Assembly: GCA_002835545.1 (NCBI GenBank)
Contig: PIZK01000024.1
Span: forward strand, 34,099-98,098
Reading direction: 5' to 3'
From: Alteromonadales bacterium alter-6D02
GTDB lineage: Bacteria > Pseudomonadota > Gammaproteobacteria > Enterobacterales > Psychrobiaceae
Length of the DNA stretch: 64,000 nt
Shown: one piece after another, positions 1-9,530 of the stretch
How positions within the stretch are numbered: the first letter of the stretch is position 1
How the letters are laid out: each line of letters opens with the position of its first letter
Translations under genes and position numbers: made by a program
Notes under the pieces: generated by a model
Databases searched by the model: none
What the model was told of the DNA's origin: nothing
What the model saw: the letters and a program-made list of their open reading frames with translations, nothing else

Positions 1-245
1 CTAGCAGCGCCAAGCATATTGCCATCACCACCAATAACAATGGCTAGATCACAGCGCTCACCAATTTCGATAAGCGGGGCTTTAGTGACATTTAATGTTT
101 CAGCAATCGCAATGGCTGAACGTTCATCAACAATGACGTCATAGCCATTCTCACACAATAACTGATGTAATTGTTCTATAGTCTGGCTTGTTTCGCTATG
201 ATTGGTTTTACCAATTAAACCGATGCAATTAAATAAACGTTTCAT
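1..245 (-). CDS. nadK: NAD kinase, N-terminal part (cut by window edge)
   Basis: ATP-dependent NAD kinase makes NADP from NAD in the cytosol. Reading the minus strand from the ATG at 245 gives MKRLFNCIGLIGKTNH, then a stretch leading into the GGDGN motif that binds the phosphate donor in the family (about residues 74-78). Only about 81 residues lie in the window; the C-terminal two thirds are beyond base 1. It is divergent from grpE, an arrangement common in gammaproteobacteria (recN-nadK-grpE neighbourhood). Identity is firm from the motif plus context. Confidence 0.88.
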   Translation of the reverse strand, partial: MKRLFNCIGLIGKTNHSETSQTIEQLHQLLCENGYDVIVDERSAIAIAETLNVTKAPLIEIGERCDLAIVIGGDGNMLGAA

Positions 246-390
246 TTGATACTATTCACTAAAGTTGGTTGTTTTGAGTATACGGCTAGACGATTAATAT
301 AAGCAATCAAAACAACAAGCTATTTCTTATCTTCCGGTACTTGAATATAACCATTGGATCAATAGAAAGTAAGAAAATTATGCTTAAGGT

Positions 391-418
391 CTTGAATCAT
401 ACAATTTCGACCCCATAA
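391..418 (+). promoter_or_regulatory. Sigma-32 heat-shock promoter of grpE
   Basis: CTTGAA (391-396), a 14-base spacer, then CCCCATAA (411-418) is nearly a textbook sigma-32 (RpoH) promoter. It sits 45 bases before the grpE start codon and points toward it. Confidence 0.82.
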
Positions 419-462
419 TAGCATTCATTAGTACGAAAATTTATATCTATAGTGGAAGAGAA

Positions 463-1062
463 ATGAGTAAAGAAGACTTAAACGCTAAAAATGTTGAACA
501 AGAGATTGTTGAAGATGTTGAAACAGTAGAAGAAGTAGCTGTTGAAGTTGAAGTAGATGATTCTGCTGCACGCATTGCTGAGCTAGAAAAGGCATTAGCC
601 GAAAGTGAAGCAACAGTTGCTGCTCAAAAAGACGGTGTACTTCGTGGTAAAGCAGAAGTTGAAAACATGCGCCGTCGTGTAAGCCAAGATGTAGAAAAAG
701 CGCACAAGTTTGCCTTAAACAAATTTGCAAACGAGTTATTGCCTGTTGTTGATAATCTTGAGCGTGCATTAAGTGCAACGGATAAAGACAACGAGCAAAT
801 GACTGCGATTGTTGAAGGCATCGAAATGACACTGACTAGTTTTGTTGGTGCGTTAGAGAAATCTGGTGTTACACAAGTTAACCCTGTCGGTGAACAATTC
901 AACCCTGAACTTCATCAAGCGATGACAATGGTTGAAGTGCCTGGCGCTGAGCCAAATGCTGTGATTGATGTCATGCAAAAAGGCTACGAATTAAACGGAC
1001 GCTTGTTAAGACCTGCGATGGTTGTGGTTGCTAAAGCTGCAAGCGTCGATACGAATGCTTAA
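463..1062 (+). CDS. grpE: GrpE nucleotide exchange factor
   Basis: Cytosolic dimeric co-chaperone that releases ADP from DnaK. The 199-residue protein has the acidic, coiled-coil N-terminal half (about residues 1-90, rich in E, V and A) and the C-terminal beta-rich head with the conserved segment [15 protein letters not shown] around residues 140-154. The length is typical of the family. The ATG at 463 follows a purine-rich stretch (GGAAGAG). It is controlled by the sigma-32 site at 391-418 and ends before the hairpin at 1120-1150. Its partners dnaK and dnaJ are downstream but separated from it by a chemotaxis pair. Confidence 0.97.
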   Translation: MSKEDLNAKNVEQEIVEDVETVEEVAVEVEVDDSAARIAELEKALAESEATVAAQKDGVLRGKAEVENMRRRVSQDVEKAHKFALNKFANELLPVVDNLERALSATDKDNEQMTAIVEGIEMTLTSFVGALEKSGVTQVNPVGEQFNPELHQAMTMVEVPGAEPNAVIDVMQKGYELNGRLLRPAMVVVAKAASVDTNA

Positions 1063-1119
1063 GAATGAAATAGTCTAACAATATGCTTGCTTTATCATAT
1101 TGATGCTATATCGTCACAG

Positions 1120-1150
1120 GGCCATCGAGATAACTCGATGGCCTTTTTAT
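1120..1150 (+). terminator. Rho-independent terminator after grpE
   Basis: GGCCATCGAG (1120-1129), loop ATAA, CTCGATGGCC (1134-1143), then TTTTTATTTT. A ten-base perfect stem with a U-tract. Confidence 0.9.
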
Positions 1151-1167
1151 TTTGAGGCCATAGCTTG

Positions 1168-1422
1168 ATGAAGATTCAATTATGGATAGGTTATGCAACA
1201 CAGCGAACTTTGCTGCTACGTTCATTTAAAGTCTCTGCAATCGTGGGTAGTTTGCTAGTCCTGATTAATCAGGGTGATGTTATTGCCAATGGTCAACTAA
1301 CAGTAATTCATTACCTCAAAATTTTATTAACTTATTGCGTTCCATTTTGTGTTGCTACCTACTCCAGTGTTGCAGCATTGCTAAACCAGCAAAACGCACA
1401 AGGAAAGGACGATCATGTTTAG
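1168..1422 (+). CDS. nrtS: Small two-helix membrane protein, NrtS (nitrate/nitrite transporter) family
   Basis: The 84-residue protein has two hydrophobic segments (about residues 22-40 and 53-71) and the family-like stretches [11 protein letters not shown] and [15 protein letters not shown]. These resemble the short NrtS nitrate/nitrite transporter family; assignment rests on recalled similarity. The ATG at 1168 is preferred over the TTG at 1165 because GAGG at 1154-1157 is spaced correctly for it. Its last eight bases overlap the start of the chemoreceptor gene (ATGTTTAG), so the two are probably translationally coupled. Confidence 0.68.
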   Translation: MKIQLWIGYATQRTLLLRSFKVSAIVGSLLVLINQGDVIANGQLTVIHYLKILLTYCVPFCVATYSSVAALLNQQNAQGKDDHV

Positions 1423-2308
1423 CTTTTTAGCAGGCGATAAAATTCCAGCCGGTAGTGTCATTATCGAACAATCAGAGCTCAATCAACTTAGACAACAAGC
1501 ACAAACTCTTGAAACACTAGAGCAAAGCGGTGCATTAGAGATTGCTCAACAAATTACATCAAATGCACAGCAAGTCAATCAAGCGTCTTCTAACCGTTTA
1601 ATGCAGATACAAGAGAGCTTTGATCTCATTCAATCTTTCATCGAACAATCTGAGAGCATTGAGAACTTGTCAAATGAGTCTTTTTCAGCTGCGCAAAATA
1701 CGGCGCAAACCTCACTATCAGGAATCGAACAACTAAAACAGTTAACGACTAATATCTCTGAGTCCGCCACTTATATCGGTGAGTTTACGCAGTTACTTAA
1801 TAGTCTTGATGAGAATAACCAAAACATTGGGCAACTAGTTGACTCAATTAAAGGGATTGCCGATCAAACAAACTTATTAGCACTAAATGCTGCGATTGAA
1901 GCGGCTCGTGCTGGGGAACATGGACGTGGCTTTGCTGTCGTTGCAGATGAAGTTCGGTCATTAGCGAATACTGCTAATCAATCAGCCGAGCAAATCCAAA
2001 ACGAAATGAAGAAGATTATGGATATTTCAGGTTCCATTATTAGCAAACAAAAACAGGTAACAGCGATTATTGATGGCAGCGTTGATATTGCATCACACAC
2101 AATGACGTCACTTGATGACATGGTTAATCTTGCGCAGATGAGTTCAAGTTTGGTTGAACAAACCATTACTCAGGTACAACAACAATTAAGTAGTTCTGAG
2201 GCGATTAAACAAAATATGCACCAAGTGGTTGATGATACGAAACAGGCCGTCGATGGTTCATCGACTAACGTTAACTTAGGTGAGCAGCTAATTACCCGCC
2301 TTAGTTAA
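1415..2308 (+). CDS. Soluble methyl-accepting chemotaxis protein
   Basis: A 297-residue chemoreceptor signalling protein that would dock CheA/CheW. It contains the highly conserved hairpin tip ([20 protein letters not shown] and the following [15 protein letters not shown], about residues 148-183) inside long heptad-repeat helices. There is no transmembrane segment and no recognisable ligand domain; the N-terminus (about residues 1-45) is a short coiled coil. There is no C-terminal CheR-binding pentapeptide. It overlaps the NrtS-type gene by eight bases, which suggests it senses something connected with that membrane protein. Function as a chemoreceptor is certain at family level; the signal is unknown. 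Confidence 0.9.
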   Translation: MFSFLAGDKIPAGSVIIEQSELNQLRQQAQTLETLEQSGALEIAQQITSNAQQVNQASSNRLMQIQESFDLIQSFIEQSESIENLSNESFSAAQNTAQTSLSGIEQLKQLTTNISESATYIGEFTQLLNSLDENNQNIGQLVDSIKGIADQTNLLALNAAIEAARAGEHGRGFAVVADEVRSLANTANQSAEQIQNEMKKIMDISGSIISKQKQVTAIIDGSVDIASHTMTSLDDMVNLAQMSSSLVEQTITQVQQQLSSSEAIKQNMHQVVDDTKQAVDGSSTNVNLGEQLITRLS

Positions 2309-2445
2309 GGATAACTTGGGGTATTTGGCTAAGCTCTTAGTCAATTACCCTTTACTGATATTAATCGTTTAACGCAGTGTCTTGTTATCATTTCATCAAT
2401 ACAAGTGATTTAAATAAAAAAAAGTAAAAAAATATTACTTTTTCC

Positions 2446-2473
2446 CTTGGCATTTAAAAAAGCATCCCCATAT
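2446..2473 (+). promoter_or_regulatory. Sigma-32 heat-shock promoter of dnaK
   Basis: CTTGGC (2446-2451), a 14-base spacer, CCCCATAT (2466-2473). It has the same spacing as the grpE site. It lies 150 bases before the dnaK ATG, implying a leader of roughly 140 bases. The rest of the 2309-2622 gap is AT-rich with no reading frame that looks coding. Confidence 0.75.
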
Positions 2474-2622
2474 CTATTTTTAAGCAAAGCATGAACAGAT
2501 AATCATGTGATTGTATAAAACAATTACTTCGTTCTTGCTTAAACCAATGGCATATTTGCTATTGGTAAAATAACCCCTAATTTTTTTAGTCATTGTTTTG
2601 GCATAGTTTGGAGATTTACCCG

Positions 2623-4539
2623 ATGGGCAAAATTATCGGTATCGACTTAGGTACAACTAACTCATGTGTTGCTGTTTTAGACGGCGAAAAGACACGAATC
2701 ATTGAAAACGCTGAAGGCGATCGCACAACACCTTCGATCATCGCTTACACTGAAGGCGAAGTATTAGTTGGTCAACCTGCAAAACGTCAAGCGGTTACTA
2801 ACCCACATAACACATTATTCGCTATTAAGCGTTTAATCGGTCGTCGCTTTCAAGATGAAGTTGTTCAACGTGATGTAAAAATCATGCCTTACAAGATCGT
2901 TAAAGCTGACAACGGTGACGCTTGGGTTGAAGCACAAGATAAGAAAATGGCTCCACCACAAATTTCTGCTGAAATCTTGAAAAAAATGAAGAAGACTGCA
3001 GAAGATTACTTAGGTGAGTCAGTATCTGAAGCTGTTATCACAGTACCTGCATACTTTAACGATGCACAGCGTCAAGCAACTAAAGATGCTGGCCGTATCG
3101 CGGGTCTTGAAGTAAAACGTATCATCAATGAGCCGACGGCTGCTGCACTAGCATACGGTATGGACAAAAAAGCGGGCGACAACGTTGTTGCTGTTTATGA
3201 CCTTGGTGGTGGTACATTTGATATCTCAATCATCGAAATCGATGAAATGGATGGCGAGCACACATTCGAAGTATTAGCGACTAACGGTGACACTCACTTA
3301 GGTGGTGAAGATTTCGATAGCCGTCTAATCAACTACTTAGTAGAAGAGTTCAAAAAAGAGCAAGGTATCGACTTAAACAACGATCCACTTGCACTACAAC
3401 GTCTGAAAGAAGCAGCAGAGAAAGCAAAAATCGAACTTTCTTCAACGCAACAAACAGAAGTTAACCTACCATACATCACGGCTGATGCAACAGGTCCTAA
3501 ACATTTAGCGATTAAAGTGACTCGTGCAAAACTTGAGTCTCTAGTTGAAGATTTAGTACAACGTACACTTGAGCCATTAAAAGTAGCATTAGCTGACTCT
3601 GATTTAAGTATCAGTGACATCAACGATGTTATCTTGGTTGGTGGTCAAACACGTATGCCGCTAGTACAAGAGAAAGTAACTAACTTCTTCGGTAAAGAGC
3701 CACGTAAAGACGTTAACCCTGATGAAGCAGTAGCAATGGGTGCTGCAGTACAAGGCGGTGTATTAGCGGGCGACGTAACTGATGTATTACTACTAGACGT
3801 TACTCCTTTATCGCTAGGTATCGAGACTATGGGTGGTGTGATGACTACGGTTATTGCTAAGAATAGCACGATCCCTACGAAGCAATCTCAAACGTTCTCT
3901 ACCGCAGAAGACAACCAGTCTGCTGTAACCGTTCATGTTGTACAAGGTGAGCGTAAGCGTGCTGCAGATAACAAATCATTAGGTCAATTTAACTTAGAAG
4001 GCATCCGTGCAGCAATGCGTGGTACGCCTCAAATCGAAGTTACTTTTGATATCGATGCTGATGGTATCCTACACGTATCTGCGAAAGATAAAGACACTGG
4101 TCAAGAACAGAAAATTACGATTAAAGCATCTTCTGGTTTAGATGATGATGAAATCGAAAAAATGGTTCGTGACGCTGAAGCAAATGCTGAAGAAGATGCG
4201 AAGTTTGAAGAGTTAGTTCAATCACGTAACCAAGCTGATGGCATGGTTCACGCAACACGCAAGCAAGTTGAAGAAGCTGGTGAAGCATTAGCAAGCGACG
4301 AAAAAGAGAAAATCGAAGCGGCTGTTGTTGAACTTGAAACTGCAATTAAAGGCGACGATAAAGAAGCGATTGAAGCGAAAACTCAAGCGTTAATGGAAGC
4401 GTCTGCTAAATTAATGGAAATCGCACAGCAACAAGCACAAGCGCAACAAGGTGCAGGTGAAGGTGCTCAAGAGCAAGCTCAACCACAAGATGATGTTGTT
4501 GACGCTGAATTTGAAGAAGTTAAAGACGACAAAAAGTAA
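2623..4539 (+). CDS. dnaK: Molecular chaperone DnaK (Hsp70)
   Basis: ATP-driven cytosolic chaperone working with DnaJ and GrpE. From the ATG at 2623 the protein is 638 residues, the same length as E. coli DnaK, and begins [18 protein letters not shown]. The ATPase signatures (DLGTTNS, about 8-14; DLGGGTFD, about 194-201), the substrate-binding domain and the C-terminal EEVKDDKK tail are all present. The frame extends ten codons upstream to a TTG, but GGAG at 2610-2613 and the family N-terminus fix the start at 2623. Confidence 0.98.
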   Translation: MGKIIGIDLGTTNSCVAVLDGEKTRIIENAEGDRTTPSIIAYTEGEVLVGQPAKRQAVTNPHNTLFAIKRLIGRRFQDEVVQRDVKIMPYKIVKADNGDAWVEAQDKKMAPPQISAEILKKMKKTAEDYLGESVSEAVITVPAYFNDAQRQATKDAGRIAGLEVKRIINEPTAAALAYGMDKKAGDNVVAVYDLGGGTFDISIIEIDEMDGEHTFEVLATNGDTHLGGEDFDSRLINYLVEEFKKEQGIDLNNDPLALQRLKEAAEKAKIELSSTQQTEVNLPYITADATGPKHLAIKVTRAKLESLVEDLVQRTLEPLKVALADSDLSISDINDVILVGGQTRMPLVQEKVTNFFGKEPRKDVNPDEAVAMGAAVQGGVLAGDVTDVLLLDVTPLSLGIETMGGVMTTVIAKNSTIPTKQSQTFSTAEDNQSAVTVHVVQGERKRAADNKSLGQFNLEGIRAAMRGTPQIEVTFDIDADGILHVSAKDKDTGQEQKITIKASSGLDDDEIEKMVRDAEANAEEDAKFEELVQSRNQADGMVHATRKQVEEAGEALASDEKEKIEAAVVELETAIKGDDKEAIEAKTQALMEASAKLMEIAQQQAQAQQGAGEGAQEQAQPQDDVVDAEFEEVKDDKK

Positions 4540-4564
4540 TATTTGTCGGTAAGTAACAATGTAG

Positions 4565-4592
4565 CGGGCGTTTGGGGAAACCTTAACGCCCG
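4565..4592 (+). terminator. Stem-loop after dnaK, possible weak terminator
   Basis: CGGGCGTT pairs with AACGCCCG across a G/A/C-rich loop. Only a poor U-tract (TCCTTGTT) follows, so it may attenuate or stabilise the 3' end rather than stop transcription fully. Confidence 0.45.
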
Positions 4593-4622
4593 TCCTTGTT
4601 AACAGATACTGAGATTTAGTAG

Positions 4623-4675
4623 CAATTCCAATAACTAATTTAACTTATAAATCATGCTGTTAATTAATGGAATTG
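4623..4675. repeat. Short inverted-repeat element between dnaK and dnaJ
   Basis: Left arm CAATTCCAATAACTAA (4623-4638) and right arm TTAATTAATGGAATTG (4660-4675) are complementary at 14 of 16 positions. The arms resemble the ends of the larger palindromic element at 14480-14641, so this may be a short or internally deleted member of the same family. Confidence 0.55.
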
Positions 4676-4740
4676 GTTTAATTAAATTGTCTATCAGGCA
4701 AGTAAACCTGATGTAGAAGAATAAGTGGAAAGCAATCACC

Positions 4741-5871
4741 ATGTCTAAACGTGACTATTATGAAGTATTAGGCGTTTCTAAAACGGCTACTGAGAAAGAA
4801 CTGAAAAAGGCGTACAAACGCTTAGCGATGAAATGTCACCCTGACAGAAATCCTGGGGATGAGTCTGCTGTAGAGACATTTAAAGAGCTGCAAGAAGCTT
4901 ATGATATTCTTGGCGATGCTCAAAAGCGTGCTGCGTACGATCAATATGGCCATGCAGGAGTTGATCCTAGTCGCGGCGGCGGTGCAGGCGCACAAGACTT
5001 TGGTGATATCTTCGGCGACATGTTTGGTGATATCTTCGGTGGCGGTGGCGGCCGTGGTGGACGCCAACGCGGCCCAGCACGCGGTGCAGATTTACGTTAC
5101 AACATGGAGCTAAGCCTCGAAGAAGCGGTTAAGGGTGTCAGTAAAGATATCCAAGTACCATCCTTACAAAGTTGTGATGATTGTCATGGCTCTGGCGCGA
5201 AAAAAGGTACTTCGGCAACCACTTGTGGAACCTGTCATGGACAGGGTCAAGTCCAAATGCGTCAAGGTTTCTTTGCCGTACAGCAAGCTTGTCCTACGTG
5301 TCGTGGTAAAGGTAAGATAATTAAAGACCCATGTCGTACTTGTCACGGCGAAGGTCGTTATGAGAAAACGAAAACGCTATCAGTTAAAATCCCTGCCGGT
5401 GTTGATACTGGCGACCGTATCCGTTTAAGTGGTGAAGGTGAAGCAGGTGAAGCGGGCGCTGGTAACGGTGACTTATACGTTCAAGTGCATGTAAAAGATC
5501 ATAACATCTTCGAACGTGACGGTAATAATCTTTACTGTGAAGTCCCTATTAGTTTTGCCCATGCTGCGCTTGGTGGTGACATTGAAGTACCGACACTTGA
5601 TGGTAAAGTGAAGTTAAAAGTTAGTAGCGAAACTCAGACGGGTCGTATGTTCCGTTTACGTGGTAAAGGGGTGAAGTCGGTTCGCAGTCATTCTACCGGT
5701 GATTTAATCTGTAAGGTTGTTGTTGAAACTCCAGTTAAACTGACTGAGCATCAAAAGAAACTACTAAAAGAATTTGATACGGCCGTTAATGGTTCATCAA
5801 AAGAACACAAGCCAAAAGCTGAAGGTTTCTTTGATGGGGTAAAAAACTTCTTTAACGACTTAAATGGCTAA
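4741..5871 (+). CDS. dnaJ: Chaperone DnaJ (Hsp40)
   Basis: Co-chaperone that delivers substrates to DnaK and stimulates its ATPase. In the 376 residues: J-domain with HPD at 33-35, a Gly/Phe-rich linker (about 70-115), four zinc-finger repeats ([32 protein letters not shown], about residues 145-205) and the C-terminal substrate-binding domains. Length and layout match type I DnaJ. It is 201 bases downstream of dnaK; the hairpin and repeat between them suggest partial uncoupling, but read-through from the dnaK promoter is likely. Confidence 0.97.
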   Translation: MSKRDYYEVLGVSKTATEKELKKAYKRLAMKCHPDRNPGDESAVETFKELQEAYDILGDAQKRAAYDQYGHAGVDPSRGGGAGAQDFGDIFGDMFGDIFGGGGGRGGRQRGPARGADLRYNMELSLEEAVKGVSKDIQVPSLQSCDDCHGSGAKKGTSATTCGTCHGQGQVQMRQGFFAVQQACPTCRGKGKIIKDPCRTCHGEGRYEKTKTLSVKIPAGVDTGDRIRLSGEGEAGEAGAGNGDLYVQVHVKDHNIFERDGNNLYCEVPISFAHAALGGDIEVPTLDGKVKLKVSSETQTGRMFRLRGKGVKSVRSHSTGDLICKVVVETPVKLTEHQKKLLKEFDTAVNGSSKEHKPKAEGFFDGVKNFFNDLNG

Positions 5872-5876
5872 TCAAT

Positions 5877-5907
5877 AGCAGGTTATTTTGTTAACCTGCT
5901 TTAATTT
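5877..5907 (+). terminator. Terminator-like hairpin after dnaJ
   Basis: AGCAGGTTA (5877-5885), loop TTTTGT, TAACCTGCT (5892-5900), then TTAATTT. It begins six bases after the dnaJ stop. Confidence 0.65.
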
Positions 5908-5923
5908 GATGAGGGATTATATA

Positions 5924-6730
5924 ATGAAGAAAACTATTTTAGCGGTAGCTGCACTGTCGGTACTAGCAGGTTGCCAAGTTACGAAAAGCCCTACAGGACG
6001 CACACAAGCTTTAATGTACTCTTCGGCTGATATGAACACGTTAGGTGCGCAGTCATTTGAAGAAATAAAAGCCAAAGAAAAGGTCGTCACTGACGCTCGT
6101 GTTAATGGTTATGTTGCATGTATTACCGATGCAATTACTGCTCATGTCCCAAGTTCTTACGGTGTTAAGCAATGGGATGTTGTGGTATTTGACTCACCAC
6201 AAGCCAATGCGTTTGCATTACCAGGTGGTCATATCGGCGTTTATACGGGTTTAATGAAAGTTGCCAAAACACCTGATCAACTGGCCGCGGTTATCGGCCA
6301 TGAAATTGGCCACGTGCTAGCGAATCATTCAAATGAACGTTTATCACGCAACCAACTTACCGGCATGGGCATGCAGATTGCTGGCGGGGCTTTTGATCTC
6401 GCTGGTGTGCAAAATAAAGAGTTATGGATGCAGGGTTTAGGCCTTGGTGCTCAATATGGTGTGGCATTACCTTTTGGGCGTAAGCAGGAAAGTGAGTCTG
6501 ACAAAATAGGCTTAGATCTAATGGCTAAAGCTGGTTTTAAGCCTGAGCATAGTGTGACGCTATGGCAAGCTATGGGTGCTGCGGCTGGTGGGCAACAGCC
6601 AATCGAGTTCTTATCAACTCACCCATCAAATGAGAGACGCATTAAAGACTTAAATAAGGGTATGCCTAAAGCCAATGCCACTTACCAACAGGCACAAGCG
6701 TCAGGTTTACGACCAAGCTGTAAGGTCTAA
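5924..6730 (+). CDS. M48-family zinc metalloprotease lipoprotein
   Basis: A 268-residue envelope protease. The start at 5924 gives a lipoprotein signal peptide, MKKTILAVAALSVLAGC, with the lipid-modified Cys at residue 17. HEIGH at 126-130 supplies the zinc ligands and the catalytic Glu. The third ligand is the Glu in ESDKIGLDLMAKAGF. A further STHPSNERR motif near the C-terminus is typical of the LoiP/BepA-like M48 group. The frame extends 12 codons upstream, but GAGGG at 5911-5915 and the signal peptide fix this start. It likely acts in outer-membrane protein quality control, fitting its place beside the chaperone genes; the exact substrate is unknown. Confidence 0.9.
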   Translation: MKKTILAVAALSVLAGCQVTKSPTGRTQALMYSSADMNTLGAQSFEEIKAKEKVVTDARVNGYVACITDAITAHVPSSYGVKQWDVVVFDSPQANAFALPGGHIGVYTGLMKVAKTPDQLAAVIGHEIGHVLANHSNERLSRNQLTGMGMQIAGGAFDLAGVQNKELWMQGLGLGAQYGVALPFGRKQESESDKIGLDLMAKAGFKPEHSVTLWQAMGAAAGGQQPIEFLSTHPSNERRIKDLNKGMPKANATYQQAQASGLRPSCKV

Positions 6731-6862
6731 TTTTTGAAAATCGTAACCCTCTGACTATATAATCGTTAGAGGCTTAGGGTTTACTGTACACCGAATTTAA
6801 TCGGCTTTAGTTTATAAACTGTGGCCTAATTAAATAATTATAATTAAATTAAAGAGAATAAT

Positions 6863-7480
<618 letters not shown>

Positions 7481-7498
7481 TAAGCTTCATTAGTTGAT

Positions 7499-7537
7499 AA
7501 AGAGCCACTAACGAACGTTAGTGGCTCTTTTTTTTGC
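7499..7537 (+). terminator. Strong terminator after fklB
   Basis: AAAGAGCCACTAACG (7499-7513), loop AA, CGTTAGTGGCTCTTT, continuing into a run of eight or more T. Confidence 0.93.
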
Positions 7538-8350
7538 TTGAAATCTTAGCATGGGGTAATCACCCACTAATCAGTTGACCAGATATTCTCGCTTAAATAG
7601 GTAATTAGTTTCTTTATTACCTGAGTACATCTCACCTCTCCAATGAATGGTTACTGTGTCCAAAATAAGTTAGACGTGGCTACTTGTCCCTATAATACTC
7701 TTTTTTATTCCTGTTTTTGGAATGCCTAAAGATAACCTTGCAATCATTAGTTTTTAACTCTCATGTCGGTAAATAAGGTGTTTTGGTGTTGATTTGTGGC
7801 TTTATTGCATGGTTAAGTTATTGTAATTGTTGGTTTTGTTTGGCTTTTTTGTTTCTGAGGGTGTTACTGGGTGTTATTTGAGTTAAGATTGCTTTAGTTG
7901 GCTTATTTGAGCGTTTTTTAATGTTTTTTTATCAAAAGAAACGAAAAATATATTGATTGCGTTGATTACTCTCATTAAGGTGTGCTCGTCCTCAATATTT
8001 TTTCACTTATAATAATAAATGGCTCTTTAATTGTACTCTAGTTATTAAATCGACGCCTAACGCTATTAAGGGTTGTATGTAATGGTAAGGTACTGATAAA
8101 TAATGGTATTGCTTTGTTTTTTGTTGCTGGTAAGTAGGTGTTAAAGAGTGTTTTTCTCGTTGTTATCTTTGGTATTAATGACTTTCACTATGTAATTTAT
8201 TTTAGTTGTTTATTTTGGTGTGACTCTGGACTATTGCTGTTACCTCGACTATACTACGCGGAATTTGGCTTAAAAAAGTAATTTAAGCTGTTTTGCATAA
8301 ACTATGATGTCTCATAATGAGATGTTTTTTATTGTCTTTTGGAGGTTGCT
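7538..8350. other. Long gene-free, T-rich stretch upstream of carA
   Basis: No reading frame here looks coding in any frame. The composition is strongly strand-asymmetric: in 7801-7920 I count 64 T and 7 C in 120 bases. The last 60 bases hold the carA leader, with the near-palindrome CTCATAATGAG and the GGAGG that decides the carA start. In several relatives dapB lies just before carA; it is absent here. The stretch could be a long regulatory leader, a decayed gene, or both. Confidence 0.7.
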
Positions 8351-9493
8351 TTGAGTAAATCTGCCTTATTAGTGCTTGAAGATGGTTCTGTTTTTCACGG
8401 AACATCAATTGGTGCAGAAGGTCATTCAGTGGGTGAAGTTGTATTTAATACTTCGATGACTGGCTATCAGGAAATTTTAACTGACCCATCTTACGCTCGA
8501 CAAATTGTCACTCTTACTTACCCTCATATTGGTAACACGGGTACAAACTCAGAAGATGAAGAGTCTGACAAGATTCACGCTTGTGGTTTAGTTATTCGTG
8601 ATTTACCACTATTAACAAGTAACTTCCGTAACGAGAAAACATTAAGTGATTACTTAACTGATAGCGGTGTTGTGGGTATTGCTAATATCGATACGCGTCG
8701 TTTAACTCGTCTCTTACGTGAAAAGGGTGCGCAAGCCGGTTGTATTATGGCAGGTGAAGTGGATGAAGCAAAAGCACTTGAGTTAGCTCAAGGTTTTGCT
8801 GGTCTAAAAGGCATGGATTTAGCTAAAGAAGTAACAACGAAAACGACTTATGAGTTTACTAAGAAAACTTGGTCTTTAGTTGGTGGCTTACCAAGTGATA
8901 CGCCAAGTGAAGAGTTACCTCATCACGTAGTCGCTTATGATTTCGGTATCAAAGATAACATCATGCGTATGTTAGTTGACCGTGGTTGTCGCTTAACTGT
9001 CGTACCAGCTCAGACTCCTGCTGCTGATGTGCTTGCATTAAACCCAGATGGTATCTTCTTATCTAATGGCCCAGGTGATCCACAGCCTTGTACTTATGCA
9101 ATTGATGCAATTAAGTCTTTCTTAGAAACTGATATCCCACAATTTGGTATTTGTTTAGGCCATCAGTTACTCGCATTAGCAAGTGGCGCTCAAACGGTTA
9201 AAATGAAGTTTGGTCACCATGGTGCAAACCATCCGGTTCAAGAACTTCAAAATGGCCGTGTGATGATCACTGCGCAAAACCATGGTTTCGCTGCTGACGA
9301 AGAAACATTGCCAAAAAATGTAGTTGCAACACACAAATCTCTATTTGATGGTTCTTTACAGGGCATTCATCTAACAGACAAGCCAGCATTTAGCTTCCAA
9401 GGTCACCCTGAAGCAAGTCCTGGCCCACATGATGCTGCTCCATTGTTCGATCATTTCATCGAATTAATCGAAGCGCGTAAAGCTGCTAAGTAA
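8351..9493 (+). CDS. carA: Carbamoyl-phosphate synthase small (glutaminase) subunit
   Basis: Supplies ammonia from glutamine to CarB for carbamoyl phosphate, feeding arginine and pyrimidine synthesis. The 380-residue protein has the N-terminal CarA domain ([18 protein letters not shown]) and a class I glutamine amidotransferase domain with the nucleophile Cys in [16 protein letters not shown] and the catalytic His-Pro-Glu in [15 protein letters not shown]. The start is a TTG at 8351 placed six bases after GGAGG (8341-8345). The frame also opens at TTG 8339, but that lies on the Shine-Dalgarno sequence. E. coli carA is likewise a TTG-start gene. It forms an operon with carB, 37 bases downstream. 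Confidence 0.96.
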   Translation: MSKSALLVLEDGSVFHGTSIGAEGHSVGEVVFNTSMTGYQEILTDPSYARQIVTLTYPHIGNTGTNSEDEESDKIHACGLVIRDLPLLTSNFRNEKTLSDYLTDSGVVGIANIDTRRLTRLLREKGAQAGCIMAGEVDEAKALELAQGFAGLKGMDLAKEVTTKTTYEFTKKTWSLVGGLPSDTPSEELPHHVVAYDFGIKDNIMRMLVDRGCRLTVVPAQTPAADVLALNPDGIFLSNGPGDPQPCTYAIDAIKSFLETDIPQFGICLGHQLLALASGAQTVKMKFGHHGANHPVQELQNGRVMITAQNHGFAADEETLPKNVVATHKSLFDGSLQGIHLTDKPAFSFQGHPEASPGPHDAAPLFDHFIELIEARKAAK

Positions 9494-9530
9494 CCATAAG
9501 TCTCAGACGAAATAGATAGGATTAAGAACG

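Noticed and set aside
2593..2622. Upstream extension of dnaK
   Set aside because: The extra ten residues are not part of any DnaK and the ribosome-binding site fits the ATG at 2623.
8292..8330. Possible ArgR boxes before carA
   Set aside because: TTGCATAAACTATGATG and CTCATAATGAG resemble half-sites, but the best 18-base alignment I tried matched only about half of the consensus.
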